Notes: a model not told the origin generated them from the letters alone. DNA of 11,450 nt from Alphaproteobacteria bacterium CG11_big_fil_rev_8_21_14_0_20_44_7 (GCA_002787615.1 PCXJ01000058.1:11753-23202), one strand, 5' to 3'; counted from the stretch's first letter, positions 1-5,730 are shown. Translations and numbers: made by a program.

Positions 1-41
1 ATCGGATCAATGTTCGGATATTCAAGCAGGAGATTCAGCAT
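1..41 (-). CDS. lgt: Start of a divergent gene, probably prolipoprotein diacylglyceryl transferase (partial)
   Basis: Only the first 13 codons lie in the window. The ATG is at 41 and the reading frame runs off the left edge, reading MLNLLLEYPNIDP. A short hydrophobic start followed by a P-x-I-D-P motif is typical of the N-terminus of Lgt, the inner-membrane enzyme that transfers diacylglycerol to the lipobox cysteine of prolipoproteins. Its position, divergent from a ubiK-like gene, fits arrangements I recall in other alphaproteobacteria. No strong Shine-Dalgarno sequence is seen upstream. Identification rests on very few residues and should be treated as tentative. Confidence 0.5.
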   Translation of the reverse strand, partial: MLNLLLEYPNIDP

Positions 42-63
42 AAATTTTCTGTATAGTTTTATA

Positions 64-91
64 TTGTAATTTCACTCATCATATTTATGAT
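64..91 (+). promoter_or_regulatory. Putative sigma70 promoter for ubiK-proC
   Basis: A TTGTAA -35-like box (64-69) and a TATGAT -10-like box (86-91) are separated by 16 bases. Transcription would start near 98, leaving a leader of about 24 bases before the ATG at 122. The -10 box overlaps the left arm of an inverted repeat. This is inference from consensus only. Confidence 0.4.
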
Positions 92-106
92 ACCTAAAAT
101 CATAAA
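84..106. repeat. 8-bp perfect inverted repeat, possible operator
   Basis: TTTATGAT (84-91) and ATCATAAA (99-106) are perfect reverse complements separated by 7 bases. The element lies between the divergent lgt-like and ubiK-like starts and overlaps the predicted -10 box of the ubiK promoter. The geometry suits a dimeric repressor site. A weak RNA hairpin or chance in AT-rich DNA are alternatives. Confidence 0.35.
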
Positions 107-121
107 ACACAAGGATTGATG

Positions 122-445
122 ATGGCAGAGAATAAGCTTTTGGATGATTTGGCAAAATTCGGTAATAGCACGATAACCACAATGAATTCCCTGCAAAGGC
201 AAGTGCGCAAATGGGTGTGGGAGCAGGTGGAAACTATGGTCAAAGGCATGGATTTGATTACCCATGAGGAAATGGATATTCAAAAAACCATTACAGATAA
301 GAAAATTGCCGAGCTGGAAGAAAGAATCAAAAAACTTGAAGGGCAGGGCGCTGCAAAAGCCTCTCCGGCGAAAAAAGCTCCGGCTAAAAAGGCTAAAAAG
401 CCGGCAGCTAAAAAGAAGCCAACCGTAACACCAAAAAACAGTTGA
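122..445 (+). CDS. ubiK: UbiK/BMFP-family accessory protein with Lys/Ala/Pro-rich tail
   Basis: A 107-residue protein of the UbiK (YqiC, BMFP) family. In enterobacteria these small trimeric coiled-coil proteins assist aerobic ubiquinone biosynthesis and contact membranes. Residues 1-70 show the family layout: an amphipathic N-terminal helix (KLLDDLAKFG), then a MDLITHEEMD segment, then a coiled coil ending LEERIKKLEG. The final 30 or so residues are a run of Lys, Ala and Pro resembling a histone H1-like tail, which short family members lack. The ATG at 122 is preferred because AAGGA (111-115) lies six bases upstream; a TTG at 116 and an ATG at 119 in the same frame are closer to it. The stop overlaps the proC start. 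A link to quinone supply would suit the complex I genes nearby, but the role in this organism is inferred from the family. Confidence 0.75.
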   Translation: MAENKLLDDLAKFGNSTITTMNSLQRQVRKWVWEQVETMVKGMDLITHEEMDIQKTITDKKIAELEERIKKLEGQGAAKASPAKKAPAKKAKKPAAKKKPTVTPKNS

Positions 446-1221
446 AAATATTACTCATAGGCTGCGGGAAAATGGGGCAGGCCATATTAAATGGCTGGTT
501 ACGCTCTGGTTTTGATAAATCTGAAATCAAAATTGTTGACCCTTACGCAAAAAATATCACAGAAGTAGAGGTATTTGACTCACTTACCGAAATTGGCGGT
601 TTTCAACCAGATTATATCCTGCTTGCCGTCAAACCACAAACGCTGCCCGATGTTATGGCGGAATTGCAGAAATTCAGCAAAGCCATATTTATCTCTATCG
701 CTGCCGGAAAATCTCTTTCATTCTTTGAAAAACATCTCGACTCAGCAACAATTATAAGAACAATGCCCAATTTACCTGCCGCAATCGGCAAAGGCGTCAC
801 CGCGCTGATTAGCAATAAAAACCTGCCCGACTCGCAAAAATCCAGCATCAATAAAATGTTTGAAGCATGCGGAGAAACCATCTGGCTTGATGATGAATCG
901 CAAGTTGATGCCGTAACCGCAATATCCGGAAGTGGGCCGGCCTATTGCTTTTTATTCATGGATGCGTTGGCTAAATCCGGTGAAGAATTGGGCTTATCCG
1001 CAGAAATGGCACGCAAACTTGCCATTCAGACCTTGGCAGGCAGTGCTGAAATGGCATGGCAAAGCGCCGAAAATTTGGTTACTCTAAAAGAAAACGTCAC
1101 CAGCAAAGCGGGCACAACCGAAGCTGCCTTGCAGGTTTTTGAGGATAAAAACGCATTACGTGAATTGGTGAGTGCCGCCACTTCTGCCGCTCACAAGCGC
1201 GCCGGAGAACTCTCCGAATAA
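442..1221 (+). CDS. proC: Pyrroline-5-carboxylate reductase
   Basis: A 259-residue cytoplasmic enzyme that reduces 1-pyrroline-5-carboxylate to proline with NAD(P)H, the last step of proline synthesis. The N-terminal Rossmann fold begins ILLIGCGKMG (residues 3-12) and continues with AVKPQ (62-66) and TMPNLPAAIGKG (107-118). The C-terminal dimerisation and active-site region carries SGSGPAY (162-168) and VTSKAGTTEAAL (219-230), the family signature. Length is close to the usual 265-275. It begins with TTG at 442, sharing four bases (TTGA) with the end of the ubiK-like gene, which points to translational coupling. No ATG occurs at an equivalent place, and KILLIGCG is the natural N-terminus, so the TTG start is well supported. 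No terminator is seen before the phasin promoter. Confidence 0.95.
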   Translation: MKILLIGCGKMGQAILNGWLRSGFDKSEIKIVDPYAKNITEVEVFDSLTEIGGFQPDYILLAVKPQTLPDVMAELQKFSKAIFISIAAGKSLSFFEKHLDSATIIRTMPNLPAAIGKGVTALISNKNLPDSQKSSINKMFEACGETIWLDDESQVDAVTAISGSGPAYCFLFMDALAKSGEELGLSAEMARKLAIQTLAGSAEMAWQSAENLVTLKENVTSKAGTTEAALQVFEDKNALRELVSAATSAAHKRAGELSE

Positions 1222-1239
1222 TATTAATCAACATTCATG

Positions 1240-1250
1240 GTGCAGCGCAC
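1240..1250. promoter_or_regulatory. Small palindrome upstream of the phasin promoter, possible operator
   Basis: GTGC-AGC-GCAC is a perfect 4-bp inverted repeat with a 3-base centre, ending ten bases before the phasin -35 box. It contains a TGC-N3-GCA core, loosely similar to the CTGC/GCAG-type sites described for PhaR regulators of polyhydroxyalkanoate genes. The link to PhaR is inference; short GC-rich palindromes also occur by chance. Confidence 0.25.
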
Positions 1251-1260
1251 AAAAAGCCCC

Positions 1261-1288
1261 TTGACATTTATCTTACGAATGCTAATAT
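1261..1288 (+). promoter_or_regulatory. Strong sigma70-type promoter of the phasin gene
   Basis: A perfect TTGACA -35 box (1261-1266) is followed after 16 bases by TAATAT (1283-1288), one base from the -10 consensus. The predicted start near 1295 gives a leader of about 20 bases with AAGGAG (1303-1308) six bases before the ATG. This is the best promoter match in the window and implies high expression, as expected for a granule coat protein. Confidence 0.7.
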
Positions 1289-1314
1289 ATGCAGTGCAAC
1301 ATAAGGAGATAGAT

Positions 1315-1755
1315 ATGCCAAGCAATAACAACAATAAAAATAGCAACAATAATTATTATGACCAATTTGCGAACTTGTTTAACGCAAATGGTATTCAACA
1401 ACCAAATTGGGATGGTGCAGCTAGCATCTTTCAGGAAACAGTAGACGCTGTAACTAAAGCAAATAAAACATTTTTTGACGGCGCACAAAGAATCGCAAAA
1501 GCACAAATGGAATTTGCTCAAGAACAAGCTCAGCAAGCTGCAAACGCAGCAAGCAAAGCATTTTCTGCAGAATCACCGGAAGAAAATCTTGAGTCTGGTT
1601 CAAAACTTGCTCAAAAAAGCATTGGTGCGAACATTCAAAATGCACAAAATCTAACCAAAGAAGCTACTGATGTAGCAACTAAAGGTTTTGATATTTTGAA
1701 TAAGCAAGCTGCTGAAAATATGAATAAATTGTCTAAGATTTCGCAAGCTAGCTAA
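1315..1755 (+). CDS. Phasin family protein
   Basis: A 146-residue, mostly helical, Ala/Gln/Lys-rich protein of the phasin type (PF09361-like). Phasins coat polyhydroxyalkanoate granules and control their number and size. The recognisable core runs from FANLFNA through a long amphipathic helix (AKAQMEFAQEQAQQAA) to a second helix ending near the C-terminus. There is no signal peptide or membrane segment. The first 13 residues are an unusual Asn/Ser-rich stretch. The ATG at 1315 is chosen because AAGGAG lies six bases upstream and the strong promoter ends just before it; a longer in-frame opening from 1237 would place the promoter inside the gene. It is monocistronic, between its own promoter and a terminator. 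No PHA synthase or depolymerase gene is in the window, so storage is inferred from the family. Confidence 0.8.
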   Translation: MPSNNNNKNSNNNYYDQFANLFNANGIQQPNWDGAASIFQETVDAVTKANKTFFDGAQRIAKAQMEFAQEQAQQAANAASKAFSAESPEENLESGSKLAQKSIGANIQNAQNLTKEATDVATKGFDILNKQAAENMNKLSKISQAS

Positions 1756-1771
1756 ATCTAAATTAGATTAT

Positions 1772-1803
1772 AAAAAAAGCCTCACCTTGCGTGGGGCTTT
1801 TTT
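1772..1803. terminator. Rho-independent terminator, probably bidirectional
   Basis: The stem AGCCTCAC / GTGGGGCT (one G-T wobble) closes a 5-base loop (1786-1790). It is flanked by an A tract (1772-1778) on the left and a T tract (1798-1803) on the right. It follows the phasin stop by 16 bases on the plus strand and lies 16 bases beyond the histidine kinase stop on the minus strand, so it can end both convergent transcripts. Confidence 0.85.
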
Positions 1804-1819
1804 GTGCGTATTTCAAAAC

Positions 1820-3139
1820 TTAGAGAGGAAGCTTCACCTCAACCTTTAATCCCCCCAGAGATTCTGACTCATCCATTCTAACCGTTCCGCCGTGACCATT
1901 GATGATATCCTGAACGATGGAAAGCCCCAGCCCCGACCCTCCGGTGTTGCGATTGCGTGAGGATTCCACCCGATGAAACGCCCGAAATACGGCTTCTCTT
2001 TCATTTTCGGGAATGCCAGTGCCGTTATCCTCAAACCAAATATGCATATTTTGCTTATCTGCATTTATGGTAATTTTTAATTTATCAGCAAATTTCGCAG
2101 TATTCTCGATCAAATTTACAAAAGCACGCTGCATTGCATGTTCTCGCACTTCAAGCTGAGTTTCCACATCACTTATCAGCTCAATTTCCAGCTTATCCTT
2201 ATATTTTGAGATTATGCCGCGCAATAATGCCGCGATATCACATCGGCTTGTTTCCTCCTCTTCATCGGCGCGCACAAAGTCAATATATGACTGTACCATT
2301 TTCTCCATATCCTCAACATCGGCAGAAAGCTCCTTAATCTCATCTTCCGAAAGCTTTTCCTTTAGCAATTCCAATTCCAGCTTCAAGCGGGTTAGGGGGG
2401 TGCGCAAATCATGGGAAATTCCGGCAAGCATTTCTGTGCGTTGGCGGATATGGCGACTGATACGATTTCTCATATTGAGAAACGCATTGGCAACCAGCTT
2501 GACTTCCGCCGCACCTTCAGGTTTATATTTTTCGGAGATTTCCTGCCCACGTCCAAAATTATCAGCCATTCGCGCCAAGCGGATTATCGGACGCACCTGA
2601 TTTTTGAGAAACATAATCGCGATTGCCATGAGGATAAAAGTTGTAGCTATCATCCAGATTACAAAAACTGAAGTGGTCGAATTTGCCAATCTTTTTTTGG
2701 AAACCGATATCAGCACCTTGCGCCCATTATCAAGATTCACAATCGTCAGAACCTCATTGCCCGCACTATTTTCATAGATATTGAACTGATTAGATATCTT
2801 CAGCTTCAGATAATCTTCATATAATTCATGCTTAATCGGGCTGATTTGCGTTGAAATCTCATCACCATCGAGCATTTTTGCTTTCATGGAAAATAAAACT
2901 CCGGCAGATGAAAGAAACTTCTCCAGCCTTTGCTCGTCATCCACATTATTCACATAATTCACCACCAGAGAAACTTCGCCAGAGAGTGATTCTGCCAAAT
3001 TGCGGCTAACATTTCCCCAATGGCGTTCATAAAAAATATAGATTGTTATAATCTGCGCGAATATCATCGGCAACACCAGAATCAGCAATGTTCTGCCGAA
3101 AAGCGAGCTAGGTAGATGTTTTTTTATTTTACGAAACAT
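1820..3139 (-). CDS. EnvZ-type membrane sensor histidine kinase
   Basis: A 439-residue inner-membrane sensor kinase. The opening LPSSLFGRTLLILVLPM is typical of alphaproteobacterial EnvZ-like kinases. Transmembrane segments lie at about 16-36 and 157-178, enclosing a periplasmic sensor region of about 120 residues. A HAMP domain follows (about 179-232). The dimerisation and phosphoacceptor helix carries AGISHDLRTPLTR with the phosphorylated His at 243. The ATPase domain has the N box NLIENTAKF (342-350), the DNGTGIP loop (371-377) and GGSGLGLS (400-407). All catalytic motifs are intact. The start overlaps the upstream response regulator by 11 bases, so the two are translated together and are very likely partners. 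The signal sensed cannot be read from the sequence. Calling it EnvZ in the strict orthologue sense is uncertain. Confidence 0.92.
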   Translation of the reverse strand: MFRKIKKHLPSSLFGRTLLILVLPMIFAQIITIYIFYERHWGNVSRNLAESLSGEVSLVVNYVNNVDDEQRLEKFLSSAGVLFSMKAKMLDGDEISTQISPIKHELYEDYLKLKISNQFNIYENSAGNEVLTIVNLDNGRKVLISVSKKRLANSTTSVFVIWMIATTFILMAIAIMFLKNQVRPIIRLARMADNFGRGQEISEKYKPEGAAEVKLVANAFLNMRNRISRHIRQRTEMLAGISHDLRTPLTRLKLELELLKEKLSEDEIKELSADVEDMEKMVQSYIDFVRADEEEETSRCDIAALLRGIISKYKDKLEIELISDVETQLEVREHAMQRAFVNLIENTAKFADKLKITINADKQNMHIWFEDNGTGIPENEREAVFRAFHRVESSRNRNTGGSGLGLSIVQDIINGHGGTVRMDESESLGGLKVEVKLPL

Positions 3140-3806
3140 TTAGTTTATATCCTTCACCGCGAACTGTTTGAATATACACAGCTCTTTTCGGGTCATTTTC
3201 AATTTTCTTCCGCAACCGCATAATTTGCACATCCACTGCGCGCTCATTAATTCCACCGATTTTTGCAGCTAAATCTTCCCGCGAAATCGGCTTACTTCCC
3301 GTTTCTGTCAAAATCTTTAATAGCCCTAATTCATTTGTAGTCAGGTGCATTTCCACACCGTTTTTCTTTAAGCTCAATTTTTCATTATTAAAACTATATT
3401 CCCCGAATTTCACCTCATTCTTATTCCGGACATTTGAGCTGCGCCGCAAAATCGCTTCAATCCTCAGTAGCAATTCTTTTGGTTCAAACGGCTTTGCCAT
3501 ATAATCATCCGCACCAAATTCCAATCCGGTTATTCTATCGGCAGAATCCCCCAGCGCAGTCAGCATCAAAACCGGAAGTTGCGAGGTTGAGCGCAGTTTT
3601 TGCAGGAATTCATGGCCGGTTTCATGTGGCATCATCACATCGAGAATCGCTAAGTCGAACAACATATATTTCAACGCTTCGCGTGCTTCTTCCGCGCTAT
3701 CCGCACTTACCACCACAAAACCATGCTCACGCAAATATTTTCCGATAAGCGCGCGCAGGCGATTATCATCATCAACAACCAATATGTGCGGTAATTCGGC
3801 TTTCAT
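3129..3806 (-). CDS. OmpR-family response regulator
   Basis: A 225-residue DNA-binding response regulator. The receiver domain (about 6-118) has the acidic cluster VVDDDN (10-15), the phosphoacceptor Asp56 in LAILDVMMP, Thr83 and Lys105. The C-terminal winged-helix domain (about 130-223) contains LTTNELGLLKIL and ends RAVDVQIMRLRKKI...YIQTVRGEGYKL, the Trans_reg_C signature. It is the expected partner of the overlapping histidine kinase. It lies 32 bases after nuoF on the same strand. No Shine-Dalgarno sequence precedes the ATG, but a perfect TATAAT lies only eight bases before it, so a leaderless transcript is possible. Its targets are unknown; placement beside nuo genes is suggestive only. 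Confidence 0.93.
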   Translation of the reverse strand: MKAELPHILVVDDDNRLRALIGKYLREHGFVVVSADSAEEAREALKYMLFDLAILDVMMPHETGHEFLQKLRSTSQLPVLMLTALGDSADRITGLEFGADDYMAKPFEPKELLLRIEAILRRSSNVRNKNEVKFGEYSFNNEKLSLKKNGVEMHLTTNELGLLKILTETGSKPISREDLAAKIGGINERAVDVQIMRLRKKIENDPKRAVYIQTVRGEGYKLNVS

Positions 3807-3814
3807 AGAAAGGC

Positions 3815-3820
3815 ATTATA
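3815..3820 (-). promoter_or_regulatory. Possible -10 box for a leaderless response-regulator transcript
   Basis: A perfect TATAAT on the minus strand ends eight bases before the regulator ATG (3806), so transcription would begin at or within about two bases of the start codon. No convincing -35 box is seen at the right distance. A 10-bp palindrome TTTTGCAAAA (3827-3836) lies just upstream and could bind an activator. An internal promoter would uncouple the two-component genes from nuo. Confidence 0.3.
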
Positions 3821-3838
3821 CATAGGTTTTGCAAAAAC

Positions 3839-5110
3839 TTAAGCAGCTTTCTTGTAGGCCGCGATGCGCTCTTCGATATCGCCGCGGAAATGGCGGATTA
3901 GCCCTTGCACCGGCCAAGCGGCGGCATCACCTAGGGCGCAAATTGTGTGCCCTTCAATCTGGCGCGTCACTTGCTCAAGTTTATCAATCTCATCAATTGT
4001 AGCATTGCCATCGACCATACGCTTCATCATGCGATAAATCCAGCCTGTGCCTTCGCGACATGGCGTGCATTGCCCGCAAGATTCATGCATATAGAATTTA
4101 GAAAGTCGGCAAATTGCGGCAATAACATCAGTGGATTTATCCATCACAATCACGCCCGCCGTGCCTAAGCCGGATTTCACCGCGCGCAATGCGTCAAAAT
4201 CCATAGTGATATCATTGCATAATTCGGCTGGTAGCATCGGAACGGAAGAACCGCCGGGGATGATAGCTTTCAAATTATCCCATCCGCCACGAACTCCACC
4301 CGCATGTTTTTCAATCAATTCTTTTAGCGGGATGCCCATTTCCTCTTCGACATTGCATGGCGTGTTTACATGTCCGGAAATGCAAAAAACCTTAGTACCC
4401 GTATTATTCGCCTTGCCAAGTCCGGCGAACCAGCTTGCCCCACGGCGCAATATTTCCGGCACAACCGCAATGGATTCAACATTATTTACCGTTGTCGGAC
4501 AGCCAAAAACTCCGGCTCCGGCAGGGAAGGGCGGCTTTAGGCGCGGTTGCCCTTTTTTGCCTTCCAGCGATTCAATCAGTGCGGTTTCTTCACCACAAAT
4601 ATATGCACCCGCACCGCGATGAACATATAAATCAAAATCCCAGCCGGATTTTGCTGCATTTTTGCCGAGCAAACCTGCGTCATAGCATTCATCAATCGCT
4701 TTTTGCAGCGCGTTGGCTTCATTATGAAATTCCCCGCGAATATAGATATAGCAAACATGGGCGCGGATGGCGAAGCTCGCAATCAGGCAGCCTTCGATTA
4801 ATTTATGCGGGTCGTTGCGGATGATGTCGCGGTCTTTGCAAGTGCCCGGCTCAGATTCATCAGCATTTACCACCAGATAAGATGGGCGCGGGTCATCTTT
4901 TGGCATAAAGCTCCATTTCAGTCCAGTTGGAAAGCCAGCACCGCCACGGCCACGCAAGCCACTGGCCTTAACTTCCTCAATCACCCAATCATGGCCTTTT
5001 TTGATGAAGCTCGCGGTTTTATCCCAATCGCCACGTTTTTTCGCAGCCTTCAAAAAGGGCGATTCCTCACCATATAAATTTGTGAATATCCTGTCTTTAG
5101 CGTTTAGCAT
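3839..5110 (-). CDS. nuoF: NADH-quinone oxidoreductase subunit F
   Basis: A 423-residue subunit of complex I, facing the cytoplasm, that binds NADH and FMN and carries the N3 [4Fe-4S] cluster. Visible motifs are GLRGRGGAGFPTGLKW (51-66, FMN/NADH loop), NADESEPGTCKDR (82-94), GAGAYICGEETALIESLEGK (167-186) and the cluster ligands Cys345, Cys348 and Cys351 (SCGQCTPC) with Cys391. Length is typical. The opening MLNAKDRIFTNLYG matches alphaproteobacterial NuoF. Its ATG lies inside the end of hepT (14-base overlap), and the ribosome binding site GAGGAG (5115-5120) is made of hepT codons. It works with NuoE and with NuoG, which is not in the window. It is separated from nuoE by a toxin-antitoxin pair, which is unusual. 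Confidence 0.98.
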   Translation of the reverse strand: MLNAKDRIFTNLYGEESPFLKAAKKRGDWDKTASFIKKGHDWVIEEVKASGLRGRGGAGFPTGLKWSFMPKDDPRPSYLVVNADESEPGTCKDRDIIRNDPHKLIEGCLIASFAIRAHVCYIYIRGEFHNEANALQKAIDECYDAGLLGKNAAKSGWDFDLYVHRGAGAYICGEETALIESLEGKKGQPRLKPPFPAGAGVFGCPTTVNNVESIAVVPEILRRGASWFAGLGKANNTGTKVFCISGHVNTPCNVEEEMGIPLKELIEKHAGGVRGGWDNLKAIIPGGSSVPMLPAELCNDITMDFDALRAVKSGLGTAGVIVMDKSTDVIAAICRLSKFYMHESCGQCTPCREGTGWIYRMMKRMVDGNATIDEIDKLEQVTRQIEGHTICALGDAAAWPVQGLIRHFRGDIEERIAAYKKAA

Positions 5111-5375
5111 CTAGCTCCTCCACAACAACTTCCCTAAGTTCCGGCAATTTTTCTTTGATAACATTCCAGATTATATGCTCATCGTAATCACCAAGATAGT
5201 CATGCACAAGAACATTGCGGAAACCTGCAATATCCTGCCAATTAATTTTCGGATAATTAGCCTTTATGTCATCAGGCAATCTTCCAACAGATTCGGACAT
5301 AGTCTGCAAAACCCGCAAAATAGCATTAACAGATTCCTTTATATGAATTAGATAAAGCTTTGGGTCTTTTGTCAT
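5097..5375 (-). CDS. hepT: HepT-like HEPN ribonuclease toxin, internally shortened
   Basis: A 92-residue HEPN protein (DUF86/HepT family). Family members are ribonuclease toxins that cut RNA with an R-x4-H motif and are silenced when the partner MntA AMPylates a nearby tyrosine. The R-x4-H-x-Y motif is intact as RNVLVHDY (Arg53, His58, Tyr60). Flanking family features are NWQDIAGFRN, YPKI and IIWNVIKEKLPEL. Usual length is about 110-140; here roughly 20-30 residues between helix 1 (KLYLIHIKESV) and the AILRVLQTMSESVGRLP helix seem to be missing, though the frame is open. It starts with an ATG sharing four bases with the mntA stop, so translation is coupled. Its last codons hold the nuoF ribosome binding site. 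Whether the shortened fold is still toxic is unknown. Confidence 0.85.
   Translation of the reverse strand: MTKDPKLYLIHIKESVNAILRVLQTMSESVGRLPDDIKANYPKINWQDIAGFRNVLVHDYLGDYDEHIIWNVIKEKLPELREVVVEELDAKR
5115..5120 (-). promoter_or_regulatory. nuoF ribosome binding site inside hepT
   Basis: GAGGAG on the minus strand ends four bases before the nuoF ATG (5110) and is read as two Glu codons near the end of hepT. It fixes the nuoF start and ties nuoF initiation to ribosomes finishing hepT. Confidence 0.65.
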
Positions 5376-5644
5376 ATTGGCCTTGCCTCGCTCATAACCT
5401 TATCGCGAATATACCAATGCAAAGATTTTTCCGTGGCTATATCAACTTTTCTGCCAAGCAATTCTTCCAACTCTCTTTTTAATCCAGACCAATCTGTAAG
5501 GCTGGCATTTTCATCCCATTTGACCAAAAAATCAACATCGCTATTTTCCGTTTCCTCCCCACGCAGAAAAGAGCCAAAGAGCTTTATATCACTAGCATGA
5601 TATTTATTTGCAGCCTCTAATATGCGATCTTTATTTGCTAGCAT
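5372..5644 (-). CDS. mntA: MntA-like minimal nucleotidyltransferase antitoxin
   Basis: A 90-residue minimal nucleotidyltransferase. The signature GS-x10-D-x-D is complete: Gly24-Ser25 (LFGSFLRGE), Asp36 and Asp38 (SDVDFLV), with the third metal-binding Asp68 in KVDIAT. In known MntA-HepT pairs this enzyme transfers AMP to a tyrosine beside the HEPN active site and so neutralises the toxin. Both the full catalytic triad here and the target tyrosine in the downstream HEPN protein are present. Length is normal for the family (about 90-110). The stop overlaps the hepT start (ATGA). A GGGAG sequence (5655-5659) lies ten bases before the ATG, rather far. It sits 103 bases after nuoE, inside the nuo cluster. 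Opening residues MLANKDRI resemble those of NuoF. Confidence 0.88.
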   Translation of the reverse strand: MLANKDRILEAANKYHASDIKLFGSFLRGEETENSDVDFLVKWDENASLTDWSGLKRELEELLGRKVDIATEKSLHWYIRDKVMSEARPI

Positions 5645-5730
5645 TTACTTTGTTCTCCCAAAATCGTCGTTGCGAAAAGATTGCATTGAGGAAATCCAGA
5701 CTTCCAATTCTCCGCCTCTCCATCAGTCAT
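5638..5730 (-). CDS. Possible 30-residue ORF between nuoE and mntA
   Basis: An ATG at 5730 opens a 30-codon frame whose TAG overlaps the mntA start region. AAGGG lies about five bases upstream, a usable ribosome binding site. The product (starting MTDGEAENWKSG) matches no family I recognise and has no membrane segment. Half of it coincides with a repeat-like segment, so it may be an accidental frame. It could serve as a leader that couples nuoE to mntA translation. Confidence 0.15.
   Translation of the reverse strand: MTDGEAENWKSGFPQCNLFATTILGEQSKC
5664..5706 (+). repeat. Degenerate dispersed-repeat-like segment upstream of mntA
   Basis: On the plus strand this reads TCGTCGTTGCGAAAAGATTG and then continues to GAAATCCAGACTTCC. 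The pattern resembles a short interspersed element common in proteobacteria, of the form CGTCATTGCGAG ... GAAGCAATCCAGA. Agreement is partial. It occupies most of the 103-base gap between nuoE and mntA and supplies the DNA just before the mntA ribosome binding site. Recognition is from memory of the repeat's shape and was not tested by a search. Confidence 0.35.

Noticed and set aside
1237..1314. N-terminal extension of the phasin gene from 1237
   Set aside because: It would put the TTGACA/TAATAT promoter and the AAGGAG site inside the gene; the ATG at 1315 fits all signals.
2390..2402. G-run in the histidine kinase as another copy of the nuoD palindromic element
   Set aside because: It encodes the conserved RTPLTR of the H box and has no matching C-run arm.
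2214..2600. 128-codon plus-strand open frame
   Set aside because: Antisense to the histidine kinase, Ser-rich from reversed Glu codons.
4131..4622. 163-codon plus-strand open frame
   Set aside because: It is fully antisense to nuoF, has no family features and no ribosome binding site; an artefact of nuoF codon use.
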